Notes under the pieces: model-generated
Seen by the model: the letters and a program-made list of their open reading frames with translations, nothing else
The model's database searches: none
Told to the model about the DNA's origin: nothing
Shown: positions 23,144 through 33,759 of the stretch, one piece after another
How the letters are laid out: every line of letters starts with the position of its first letter
How positions within the stretch are numbered: position 1 is the stretch's first letter
Program-made: the position numbers and the translations under genes
Origin: Volutella citrinella
Taxonomy: Eukaryota; Ascomycota; Sordariomycetes; Hypocreales; Nectriaceae
DNA length: 64,000 nt
NCBI GenBank assembly: GCA_034401135.1
Contig: JAWZSP010000006.1
Span: 1,612,001-1,676,000, forward strand
Direction: 5' to 3'

Positions 23144-24466
23144 ATGGCTTCAAACTCCACATCGTCATGGTTCCCAGGCACCCAGTCGCCACTCATAGCG
23201 AATGCACCCATGGACAGTGTCGCAAACGCTACAATGGCTGCTGCAGTGACCAAAGCCGGTGGTCTGGGTACGTTCCCGGTTCTCAGCACTTGGCCAGTCT
23301 CATGACTAAACTGGCATAGGTTTTGTCCAGGCTGGAGACGAGTTCTTCGCCGAATCTCCAAGGATCAATGCCCTGGCTGAAGAGTTGTCTCGAGCCCGAT
23401 CACTTTTCCCCGACCTTGAACCCGAGGACGCCCTGCCGATCGGCGTTGGCTTCATTACCTCTTGCTTCGACCTGAACGTCTTCGAGACGCATTACCTTGG
23501 CATCATCGGGCGGCATCGACCCATCGCAGTGTGGTTGTTTGCTCCTACGGATCCCTTGACGCACGCGAGTATGATATCCCTTCTGAAACGAGAGGGCGAT
23601 GCGTGGGGCCTCCGCGTTGTCGTCCAAGTGGGCAGTGTGGCAGATGCCGTGCAGGCTGTTCGTGATGGTGCCGACGTGGTCACAGCCCAAGGCGTCGACG
23701 GCGGAGGACATCAGTGGGCCAAGGGCGCCGGCGTCATCAGCTTGGTCCCTGAGGTCGTCGATGCGGTACGGGAAGAGACTAAGAGTCTAGAGTCGCCGCG
23801 TGAAGTTGCCGTCTGGGCCGCTGGTGGCATTGCCGATGGGCGTGGAGCAGCGGCATGTCTCGTCCTCGGGGCCGAGGCTGTGGTACTTGGTACACGGGTG
23901 CGTGCGGACATCTGGATGCCGTGTCCAAGGCACTTTTCATTGACATTGTGCAGTTTATCGTCGCCTACGAATCTACGGCCCGAGATTTCCAGAAGAGGGC
24001 AGTCCTCAAGGCCCGGGATGGAGGAGCCACCACTCTCAAGTTCGTATCGACACAGTAAATGACATGGCATGACCCCGACGAAGCCTAACGTTCTCGTTGC
24101 AGATCGAACCTCCACGATCAGATCAATAACGATCTAATCTGGGGCGACAAGTACAATGCCAGGGCCATTGTCACACCGACCGCCACGGACGCCGAGTCGG
24201 GACTCGGTATTGAGGACAACTGTAAGCGACTGCAGGAGGCCGAGAAGCGATCCGATTTTTCCAGATCCATTACTTGGTGGTAAGACAGTTTCCACAAAGC
24301 GTACTGTGTTCCCCGAAGCTAACTCATTCGATGCAGCGGCACAGCGGTTGGCTTGGTGAACAGACCTCAGCCTGCCGCATATATTGTGAAGGAGATTAGG
24401 GCCAATGCAATCATCCATCTTCGCAAAACTTCTTCAACATTTCAGACGCCGAGGGGAATTTTGTAA
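23144..24466 (+). CDS. Nitronate monooxygenase (2-nitropropane dioxygenase family)
   Basis: Five exons: 23144-23267, 23320-23897, 23954-24039, 24103-24279 and 24337-24466. Product 364 aa. N-terminal SPLIANAPMDSVANATMAAAVTKAGGLG is typical of the family's FMN-binding TIM barrel. Further motifs are GADVVTAQGVDGGGHQ (phosphate/FMN contacts, catalytic-region His) and AAGGIADGRG with VLGAEAVVLGTR (second phosphate-binding segment). The enzyme oxidises alkyl nitronates such as propionate-3-nitronate with FMN and oxygen, a detoxification or catabolic step, in the cytosol. The third intron uses a GTTCGT donor, but frame and family alignment support it. The C-terminus ends with a short tail (TFQTPRGIL) after the conserved EIRANAI helix. 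Confidence 0.88.
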
Positions 24467-24717
24467 GAATCACGCTGCTTCTATCCAACTCTCGGGACAC
24501 TGGTACTGGTACGAGGGCACGAATGCCACATGGAATCAATTTCAAGTTAGAGCCATATGCAAGCGAATTTTGAACCCTTCCAACCTCTATATCTGTCCAC
24601 CATCATCGTCAATCCTGGTCTTAAAGCTTCCCCGTTTTACATGGGCCGCTCGCATCTAATGCTGCAACAAAGCCCCCTCGATGCGAGGCGACAGTCTCTT
24701 GCGCTACCGTACTAAAG

Positions 24718-27700
24718 TTACGTGTCTACCTTTATTTCACACTCAGGGTTATCCTTCCCGATAAACTCGTTGCCATCATAACAGGTGTCCCGGTAAGCCG
24801 TGTTCCATTGATCAACCCTTAGGTCTTGCATCCATTGTGGCAACTCTTTGTTGTCTTTCGCCTCGTTCAGCGGCCATTGGTGTATTTTTTGTTGCGTCAA
24901 GACTGGTATTCCAAAATAACAGTATGGATATTTAGTCTTGCTTGGGGTATACTTGGCAACCTTGGTAATGTCTTGATTGTCACACTCGATGATATTTTTC
25001 ATCATTTCTGTCAGGTCGATCTTGTAAGTTTTCTTCAGCTTGTCGAGTTTGTCTTCTGGCACATCTTTGCAGTTGACGTGACGAGGGTCTGGCTTGAAAA
25101 CTAGATATGCGCATCGGCCCTGTTTTCAAGATTAGTTGGATTTCATGATGGAAGAAAATGAGTTGGATGGAGTCAATCATACATTGATGAATCTCGCGCT
25201 GATCGGCTGTTTGTCGCAGATCTTCTTGTCTTTTACTCTCTGTTCACAGGTAAGTTGAGCACTCCACGGCTTTGTCATACTGGAAACGTACAGTAGAAAC
25301 TACAGCATAGCGGAGGGTCGATAAGATGTGTCCGAGAACTGAAAGTAGCTGTGCAGAAACTTATTAGATCGCTTCGTTAAGAACAGCATCACTTTGCTAC
25401 CCCGTGATTTAAAACCTACAGACTCGTTGATGACTCCAGTCAAATCGTACGCCGAAGGAGTCTCCAACATCTTGCCGCCATCAAGCCTAATACAGTCATA
25501 TTTTGGTCAGCTTTCTGTCCCTGCAAGACGGATTGTTCTGATCCGGGGTAGATACTTACACCCTTCCAATCAGGGACTTCCTATCCGAAGCGTCGGAGAA
25601 TACTCTCCTGGTTTTGAGAAGCCGGTACATCTCCTCAAGCTTTTCTTCATTTCCGCCGAACATGGAGTCCAAGAGGCCTGCGAGCTGGCCTCGAGCGTCG
25701 GTGAAGATCCTGATGATGTAGTTCTTGGCGCTCAGGATCAATTCCTCCATGTCCTTTGGTTCCTCATCTTCAATGAAGCTTGCTCCGAGCTAAGATACTT
25801 GTTAGCAATTTGACGTGCCCTGCACCGTTGCTGGTCATATCACTAGTGTCTCGGCATTGGCGAGTGGAACATTACCTCGATTACGCCACCGAGGAAACCG
25901 ATCACCATGCCAGCGGGACCATTAACGGCATCTATTAGACCACCTGCTAATCCGAAAACTTGGTAGGACACGGATGATAAGTTTCCAGATAACCCACAAG
26001 CTTCAACTTGAAAGGGGTATCACTGTACTCACCAGAACCTATTGTGCTCAAGGCTGTCTTGAGCATGTCTTCTTCTGGTTCCTCTCCCTTGAAATCGGAA
26101 ACCATGTTTTCAACATCGACAAGCTTCTCAATAACCGAACTTTGGAGGTTCTCATAGGCAGTTTGGAAATGCGCTTGTACTTGTGATGCCATAGATACCA
26201 CCGTGTAGACTGTGCGATGTGTGAGCCATAGTTACTTATAGCGGAGCCTTCTCTGTTTTGGCCGTTGACTTACAGGAAGGTGTTTCCGGAGCATATGTAC
26301 GGCAATCAGGGGGTGCCGCGCATGTGTTTGATCCAGCCTCAACTCTGCTACAGTCGAGGTTGCTTGGGCCCTTGCCGCCCAGGTGATAGCGGATGTCCAT
26401 TCGAAGAAGCCAGTCGTCTATCGCGTAGATGCTCGATTAGCGAAGGAAAATTTGAAAGATGCCGAAAGGGGAGAGGTTCTTACTGTATCCACACTGCGAA
26501 ACGAAGTCATCGACAAGGTCGGCGGCGCCGCTCTTCTCCCAGTTCTCGGCTTTCCATGTGTTCTTGAAATCACAATTGCCGCCGCCGGGAGCGCCTTGGT
26601 AGCAGAACTCGAGACAGTCGTTTCGCCAGGCTCCCACTGACCCGTCCATGGGATCGATGGATAGATAGTCTGCACGCTTGCCATCTGTTATCTAAAGGAG
26701 AAGGAAGAGACTGTGTCAGCTAGATTCTACCTGGATTTCAGGGTAGACGATAAAACTCGACTTACTCCTGCAATCCTGATGGCGTATCCGGGGGCGTTTC
26801 GTCCAGTAATTTCGATGCCAGGCTTGAAAAGGCCCTCGCCCTTCTCGACAGCGCTCCAGCCTCGATTCAACCACGCACGAGTCCGTCCGGTGATGCGGTC
26901 CACAGATATATAGTCCGCCCTGCCATCGCCGTTTACGTCGGCAAATTGAACCTCTTGCGGCAAGACGCCGGGGCCTTCTGTTATCTTCTTGGCCGCTTCC
27001 AAGTTGGGGGCGCCCTTGTTTCTCCAGACAATTGCTTTGCCCTTTTCGCCAACATAGATGTAGTCGTCGAGACCATCACCGTCCAAGCTGAGTTTGACGG
27101 TTCCAGTTAGTTAATTTACCTCATTGGCTGCCAGCGGAAGATTGATGAGAGTTTCCGTCAACTTACTCTGCAAATCGCACATTCTCGGCTTGAAACGTGA
27201 GTCCAAACGTCTCCTTGAGCCTGGCTTTCGGGCTGCCAGCAGCGCTTCCCCGACTTTTCCACTGCCAGTTTCCAGACTTGCCCGTGTTTTCGTACCAAAT
27301 AGCGGAACCATCATTTGGATCAACCACAATGTAGTCGGCACGTTTGCTTCTGGTCATAACTCCCATGCGAACATTCTCTCGCGCGTGGTCGCCGAGCCCA
27401 GTAGACATTCCGCATAGGCTTTCCCAACTGTCCTTCACCTTACCCTTACCCTTGTTGAGATACCCCCAGCCTTTCCCTTCGGGGTTCATCCAGAAGTAGT
27501 CCTTTGCCCCATCGCCATCCACTGTTGTCCCACAAGTTAGCCTGGCTGTCGCCGCAGGAGTTGTGTAGTTCATACTCACAGTCGCAAAAGAATACACCTT
27601 CGCCTTTTTGATATCTTGTCCCTGTGCCGAGATTCTGCCACATGGACACCTCGCCATTTTCGCCAATCCGTAGGTAGTCGACTTTGCCGTCACCCGACAT

Positions 27701-29657
27701 GTCAACCAGTCGAACTTGTTCTTGTTCCGTCCCAGAAGGACCTTCGGTGAGCACAATGGGCATAATCCATCGAGGCACGTTGGTTTTCTCTTGGCGACGA
27801 CTGGCGATTCCCCACACCTTTCCGCCTCTTATAATCAGGTAATCGGCTCTTCCCTTGCCGGTAAAATCAGCCAGCATGACTTTATCTCCTGGCTTCGAAT
27901 GTTTTCCATCATTGATTTCACCAAGAGCGACGAATTCAGGCTTGCCACTCCCCACACCCCCATTCAACCATGCCTTTGTCATGCCCGTAGATGCGCTGAT
28001 GTGTACCAAATCGTCTCGACCGTCTCCTGTAAAGTTTTGCCGTCAGACTCTGAAGTTTTGATAAGGGCCGAATATGGGTAGTAGATAAACCCGGGATTGT
28101 ACTTGGAGCACTTACCGTTGATATCGACAAATTGGACATTTGGAGCAGTCGCTTGTATGCTGCTCTGTATTATGCCAATCGGGATCCATGAAATCCTTCC
28201 ATCTTTTCTGCCGTTATTAATCCAGCCGTGAAAGTTTCCAGTATCAGGATGAAGGTAGATGTAGTCGTCTCGTCCATCGCCATTCAGGCTGATGTCCTGT
28301 TAGCCAACCATGTTGGTTCACCAAAGCAATGAGAAAATGGATCGCTTACTCGCCAAACATGACATTTGAACCATCTCGATCCTCGGCATAGCTTGCGACA
28401 TCCTCTCTAGCGCTCCATCCCTTGGGGACGTCGTCGCCTGAGCTGGGTAGTCTGAAGCTGGCCGTTACTCCTCCCGTCTTCTTGTCGACGCAGGCATAGT
28501 CAGCCAGGCCATCACCATCCAGATCCGGAAAATGCAGAAATTCGGGCTTGGTGCAATAGCCAGTAACAATTGTTCCAATTTTCTTCCAGGATGGCTGAAA
28601 CATGCCGTCGTCGGTGGCCCTAGAGCAGCGAAACATACATTAGCCGGCGCACTTTCATGTCATTCGAATCAATGACATATGGAAAGGAGTGTCATACTCT
28701 GAAAACCCTGTGGAAATTGTGCCGATAGGTACGAATTTTGGCTTGTCCTGGCATTCCCCGCTACCGCCCGTAGATGGCGGATCCCTCACGTCGGTTGGCG
28801 GCTTGATCAAGTCCTTTCCAGCAGCTGATACGATGGCGTCGTACCATGCCTCAGCCATTTTCTTATAGCCTGGATCGGCTGGATGCAGTCCATCACCGTC
28901 CATGTCGCTCATCATGACCTTTTCGTGTATCTTGACCAGAATGACCCTGCTGCCAAACTTTGCAACGATGGATGGTATAACATTGTTGAAGGCTTGAACT
29001 CGAGCGCTCATCGCTGCGTTCTTGATGGGAGTGAGAGTGGCCACGAAGATTGCGGCATTCGGAGACCCTTCCCGGATGGCGGCAATAAGGGATTCGAGAA
29101 GACTAGGGGCTACCCGAGCGAGGTCATCCGACCACATGTTGTTGGTCCCAGCATGAACCAAGGCGATATTGGCGCCTGAATATATGCCCTCTGCGCCCAG
29201 TTCCTGGATTTGGTCGATTCTTTTGCCTCCATGTCCTTCGTGGTCTGGGTCACCCATGACTCCTTCGCTTTGGCTTCCAACCATGTCGACCTTGTTTCCG
29301 TGCTCTTCAAGCATGTCATAGATGAACTTGCGGTAGCCGGTGTTTTGCCCATTCACCAGGCTGCCTTTTTTCCCGCGGGTAATCGAGCTAGGATGTTGTT
29401 AGACAGTATCGTGATGGAGGTTTTGGGTTAAGGGGGATTGAGGAGGCAGTCTCTATTGCTGCATATATTGCGTATGTGGTAGAGCTGACTTACTCTCCGA
29501 TTGGAAGAACCCTCAGTTTCATGTTATCCGCGAGAGGGGCCAAGGCGTCAACAGCCGGAGCACAGATGCTTGGAACGACCAGCATGAGCACCATGCTGAG
29601 TATCGAGGCATTCCATAGCCGACTGGCAGCTTTCCGTGCAATTGGCGGTCCTGGCAT
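24718..29657 (-). CDS. Secreted SGNH hydrolase with FG-GAP/VCBS repeats and an unknown C-terminal region
   Basis: Sixteen exons give 1277 aa: 29494-29657, 28698-29387, 28350-28619, 28116-28288, 27580-28026, 27167-27521, 26766-27087, 26484-26691, 26274-26417, 26033-26209, 25876-25946, 25560-25789, 25420-25486, 25292-25348, 25183-25239 and 24718-25119. A signal peptide (residues 1-38) precedes an SGNH domain: PIGDSIT (Ser56), GGKRID, AGTNN (Asn137) and GDGLHP (His223). About ten FG-GAP repeats follow at about 300-850, each with a DxDGDGxxDY-type calcium loop (DLDGDGLADY, DLNGDGRDDY, DVNGDGRADY and others). Residues about 880-1277 are unrecognised. They hold a Cys-rich linker, a Gly-rich hydrophobic stretch (GPAGMVIGFLGGVIE) and a Lys/Asp-rich tail with Cys. 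The front half suggests an extracellular esterase, perhaps of the CE3 acetylxylan type. The function of the rear half is unknown. Confidence 0.87.
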
Positions 29658-30748
29658 AATGCTCACTCGCTGAAGCGGTGTTGTTTGCTTTGTGTTTTAA
29701 GATGGTCGAAGCTGGATGAAAGTTCTTTGATGGATACTGCAACTTCATGATTTAACATGGAAAACGAGAAGCTTATAAGTTGCAATTCGAAATTCCGGAC
29801 AGACATATGAGACCAACCTTGAAGGATTGGTGTAATTTCATGCAGGTACCTTGCAGACGGTGCAGAAAGAGTACACCAGGGACCTGACAGGCGGAATAGG
29901 CAGGTCGAATATCATGGTTTGGGGGCTGTGCCGCAGGTTGTTTAGGTCGTCATTCTTTCCCTCTTGTGCGCGCAACCATCTGCGCTTGATGTGAAAGGCT
30001 ACCGCCAGGCTCTGCATGGTGATATGGCATGGCGACCTGTTGATTCTGCCTCGGGGATCTGCCTTGTTTGGGATCTAATTTCCAGCGGCTGAGCTGCCGG
30101 GGGGCGGCTGCGGCTTTTGGGTTGTTTCATGTGTTGGTGTCGATAGTGGCACGGCTGTAAGCATCTCAATAGCCGATCTCCGCACACCTGAATAGCCAAT
30201 TCGGCATGGGTCTTGATAGCCTTCTTCCCCACCCCTGTTCCTCTAGGCGGGGGTTTGCCTCTTTCTCATCCAAAGCGAGGACACCCTCTGCTGTCGTCCA
30301 AGGCGCGAGCCCCACGAGTTGATCCTATCATCGCAGAACCGTAAATGGCTGTGAAAAGCACCATGTGATGAAGCATCATGCTCCATCAGCAGCTCGGGAA
30401 AGTGTTGTGGCATCCTCGGGCCCCCAAGATAGAGCGTCTGTCCCATGACGCCATCAGGGTCGATTCCCAAGTCAGCGAGAGATCTTGGTGTGTTGTGGGG
30501 GTCCTCATGCACCTTCTGCCTGAGGCTACTGCGGTGCATTCTCTCTCGTGCGTCCACGCTTCTTCTGCGACTCTGATGACGAAAGAGGATGGTTTTGTTG
30601 GTGTTGGAATCCGTAAGATGGTGTAGTATCAATCGAGCGAACTATCTTTGGCCGTCATGAGTCCCAACGGACGGAAATGTCGGTGTTGTCCTGCACATAT
30701 CTGCCATATCAGTGTCAAACAGGCCAGCAATCAACATGTAGGGCGCGC
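29658..30748. other. Intergenic, no intact gene
   Basis: About 1.1 kb with the promoter of the SGNH gene. An open stretch on the minus strand at 30243-30632 may be the decayed continuation of the neighbouring kinase fragment, but I cannot show it. Confidence 0.4.
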
Positions 30749-31051
30749 TTACTGCATCGTATACACCTCACTGCATACCTTGTCCCACGCATCATGAATG
30801 GCTGGTTCTATGGGAAGCGTCACGAGCCGGGTGGTGCCATCGGGAAAGCCAAGGATGAAGCAAACATTGAAGCTGCCTTGGTGCCGAGATTTGATGCTAC
30901 ATGGCAAGTCGCCGTTATACTTGGAAGCCAGAGCACTGGTGGCATCCATGTCGATCCAGCCAATGAATTCATCGGTCCTGCCTTTGCGTTGCTTGTCCTC
31001 AAAGCCTTGAGATTGAAGGGAAAGGGGCGATATATTCGAAAATAGAGGCAA
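30749..31051 (-). pseudogene. N-terminal fragment of an APH-type phosphotransferase
   Basis: The open frame reads DEFIGWIDMDATSALASKYN, then SRHQGSFNVCFILGFPDGTT, then LPIEPAIHDAWDKVCSEVYTM. This is the N-lobe of a fungal aminoglycoside-phosphotransferase-like kinase: nucleotide-binding strands followed by the helix with the conserved SEV segment. An intron-like GTAAGC donor follows at the end of the frame. The next plausible exon (DNTDIS) soon meets a stop, and no C-lobe with the HxD and IDW motifs follows. I call it a truncated relic. It could be rescued by introns I failed to see. Confidence 0.5.
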
Positions 31052-31494
31052 GACGCAACCTCCAGAGAGAACAAATATGGGTAAGGCAGTATATCCATGG
31101 AATGGAGAAAAGGCGTTTTATGACGGTAAGCATCGGAAGAAGACGAGTGATGGATGGTTGAGGATACAGGAGGTGATTAGCTGTGGGGCACCTTGACACC
31201 TAATATGTCAGGGCAAAGGGAACCTACGCAACTGTACTGCTTGATCATTGAAATTATGCCCACAGGGACTTAGGCCCTACGTTTCAGCAGGCCTTCTGTT
31301 CACTGGGTACTAGCCCAAACACAGGCTGCAAGGATTACAAAGGGCAAATGCCCTGATCTTCGTCGGTATGCCACTACGGCCACCAGCATTCTAAGAAACA
31401 GGGCCACTCCCAGCGTATTCGCTAAATTTCTCTTGCCCTCCTTGATATCCCAATTCCATCCGTCTCTTCCCCATTTCTGCTGGCGTCATTCGCT
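31052..31494. other. Intergenic between two APH-type relics
   Basis: About 440 bp; no feature seen. The relics on either side are divergent. Confidence 0.4.
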
Positions 31495-32628
31495 ATGTCG
31501 ACCGAATCATGCCCCGTCAGGGAATCTATACCCGAGATCAGCGAGAGTTCATGTGTCGGTGAGGAGAGAATCCTTCTCTCCCGACAACCGTCACGGTCTG
31601 TGTCTGGCGCGCTCTGGAGCGATGGCACCGATTCTTTCTACACTATAACCGATCCTCCTCGCCCTCTACCCGAATCTCGTCCGCTACTTTCCGCTCGCCG
31701 CTTCGAGAAGGTTTACGATGCCAGAGACATATCGACAGTCTGGATGATAGGCGAGGCCTTCTCGAAAGCACAACTCCTGGACCAGCGGATACCACGCGCG
31801 ATATGAGAGCATGTTGCGTTGAGCCATCTGAGAAACCGGTCCCTCAGCTTTGCTATCCCCGACGTTCATCACCACGCCGAATTCGATGGCCCCTCCTACC
31901 TCTTCCTAAGCAAGATACACGGCAAGACCCTAGGTCAAGCTTGGACCAAGAATGGAGACATGACGAAGCAGAGCTGCCTATTTCAAGCGGTATCCATCTG
32001 CAAAGAGCTTGCCTCGTGGCAGTCTGATAGAGTATCGGGCGTCGATGGCGAGCATCTGTCGGACCTGTTCCTTGCACCGCGCGGGACACCGAAAGACTGT
32101 TGCCCCGACAATCTCCTGTGTAGCAGTCTGGAGTTAGGCGTGGACTGCTCCGCGTTTCTATTCAATCATTGTAACCTCAGACCAGGAAATCTATCTTGAA
32201 TAGCACAAGACAAAAAAGAGGCATGATCGATTGGGAGATGGCAGGGTTGTGCCAAAGGAATGGATCCGAACCAAGTTCCTCTTTTCAAGTGGATCAGGCC
32301 TTACTAGCGATAATATGGACGAGCAAATGGATTGGAGGAGCCGAGTTGAGCGGCAATTGCAGATGGAAGGATTCCCTGACGTTGTAGATCGGTGGCCACC
32401 CTGGTGGAGCAACGAGAGCTGCTCGTGTTTCGCAAACTTCTACTCGATGGAGTCTAAGCTCAGTATGGGCAACATCGCCGAGTACTGCGACGACGCTATA
32501 AACGGCTTGTTTTTCCCTGGCCAAAACATTGCACGCGGGCCGAGTTGCATGACATGCTTGGGAAGGTCCTCGCTAAGTGGCCGCTACAATACATAAACTC
32601 AGATTGGAAGTTCGACATGCAACCTTAG
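31495..32628 (+). pseudogene. APH-type protein kinase-like phosphotransferase, broken in four places
   Basis: The order of segments matches a complete fungal APH-like gene: LWSDGTDSFYTITDPPRPLP, FEKVYDARDISTVWMIGEAF, YLFLSKIHGKTLGQAW, SVICKELASWQSDRVSGVDG, HCNLRPGN, MIDWEMAG, PKEWIRTKF, WRSRVERQLQMEGFPDV and a C-terminal AELHDMLGKVLAKWPLQ. Four lesions are visible: an in-frame TGA at 31804-31806, an apparent 2-base insertion near 32188-32194, a 1-base loss near 32245, and a frameshift near 32520-32535. The Brenner-type motif also has Asn where the catalytic Asp (HCDL) belongs. Intact relatives phosphorylate small molecules, mostly unknown. The stop lies 9 bp before the tRNA gene. Confidence 0.8.
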
Positions 32629-32637
32629 TAAGCCTAG

Positions 32638-32770
32638 GGCGCTGTGGCGGAGCGGTCTAACGCGTTAGACTGTGAGTATCCCAACATGTCAAGCAATAAA
32701 GCTTATCTAACATCCCATTCAGCGAAATCTAATCTCTTCGGAGGCACCGGTTCAAATCCGGTCGGCGTCG
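32638..32770 (+). tRNA. tRNA-Ser (CGA if the GT-AG intron is removed)
   Basis: A 7-bp acceptor stem (GGCGCTG with CGGCGTC), D arm, anticodon stem TTAGA/TCTAA, long variable arm (CTCTTCGGAG), T arm with GGTTCAAATCC, and discriminator G. The long variable arm with G73 is typical of serine. A 51-nt insertion at 32672-32722 begins GTGAGT, contains TCTAAC and ends TTCAG. Removing it leaves the loop CTCGAAA, anticodon CGA. Cutting at the usual 37/38 position instead would give anticodon GTG. A run of eight T at 32779-32786 fits a Pol III terminator. A second copy lies at 36209-36346 on the other strand. Confidence 0.85.
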
Positions 32771-32778
32771 TGCTATTC

Positions 32779-32786
32779 TTTTTTTT
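32779..32786 (+). terminator. Pol III oligo-T terminator
   Basis: Eight consecutive T residues nine bases after the end of the tRNA-Ser gene. Confidence 0.75.
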
Positions 32787-32859
32787 GTCCATCTTCGGAA
32801 TTCTTTCTGTTTAATTTTTATTGTGACTAGCCTTTATTGATATGTTTGGCCGCCCTGGA

Positions 32860-33759
32860 TCAAACATCCACAGCCATGTCAACATCTCCATCTTCTCGGC
32901 TCCTCTTTCGGGAAACCTCACTATCCTTTATACTAATGCCTCTTCCTTTCAACAGACATGCAGCGAAGTTGTTGGCTCGGCGGACGACGTTGTCCGAACG
33001 AGCTTGGGAATACCAGACAACTTCACTTCCATCGTCTCTCAACCCTACCATTTTGATCGCCATGCACTGACAAATATTATCGTCCGAAGCATCCAGCGCA
33101 TACAATTCGGGGTGCCTGCTTCCTTCGGGGGAAAATTGAGGATGAATGGTGAGATGCTCCGAATTGATGCGCGCATGAGAAGGCACCTTTAGTGTCAGGT
33201 ACCCGAAATTCAGTGCCCTTTCTCCGCTGTCAACCTGAGACTTTCGCGGTTTGGGCGTTCTGACCACATAGCCGGTGTGAACATGCTCCCCTCTCCAGGC
33301 AGATCGAGCTGCGTCTCCATCGCTCCACTTGTACGACTTTAGCTTCGTTCCCCATTTCTTCAGCCCCCTTTGCTTATTTTCATCCAACCGGGGTACGCCT
33401 TCGCGTTTCCAAGTCTGAGTTAGTGCATCAGAGTTGTTTGACTCTTGCATCATAATGGCTTCTTCACTATCAGACTCAGCACTCAGTGCTTCAGAGGATT
33501 CTTCAACCAGACGGAGGAGGTGAGGGCTTCCAAGAACATCGGAGACGGATTTGAGCAGGTCTGGATTGGCCGTTGTCTCATCAGACCACATCCCGTTACT
33601 GCCAGGATAGTTTCCATCCGAAGATAGCTGGCTACCATTGCAATGTGCTCTGAATCTCTTATATATCTGTCGCACAGCCTCAATGGGGTTTTTTCTGAAA
33701 GATCCGTGGTCCGGTCTAGTCTGAGTCGAGCTGGAAAATTTTGGTTGAACATTTGCCAT
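32860..33759 (-). CDS. Unrecognised reading frame, probable C-terminal part of the gene above it
   Basis: Open frame of 299 aa. It is hydrophilic, with Ser/Glu-rich stretches (EESSEALSAESDSEEA), a more folded part (GERALNFGYLTLKVPSHAR, ECMAIKMVGL-like) and a basic then acidic end (KRSREDGDVDMAVDV). Its first ATG falls where the frame at 33483-34700 loses natural composition. The join needs a one-base frame change near 33750 with no good intron signals. It is either the displaced C-terminus of a larger broken gene or a short separate gene. No domain recognised. Confidence 0.42.
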   Translation of the reverse strand: MANVQPKFSSSTQTRPDHGSFRKNPIEAVRQIYKRFRAHCNGSQLSSDGNYPGSNGMWSDETTANPDLLKSVSDVLGSPHLLRLVEESSEALSAESDSEEAIMMQESNNSDALTQTWKREGVPRLDENKQRGLKKWGTKLKSYKWSDGDAARSAWRGEHVHTGYVVRTPKPRKSQVDSGERALNFGYLTLKVPSHARINSEHLTIHPQFSPEGSRHPELYALDASDDNICQCMAIKMVGLRDDGSEVVWYSQARSDNVVRRANNFAACLLKGRGISIKDSEVSRKRSREDGDVDMAVDV

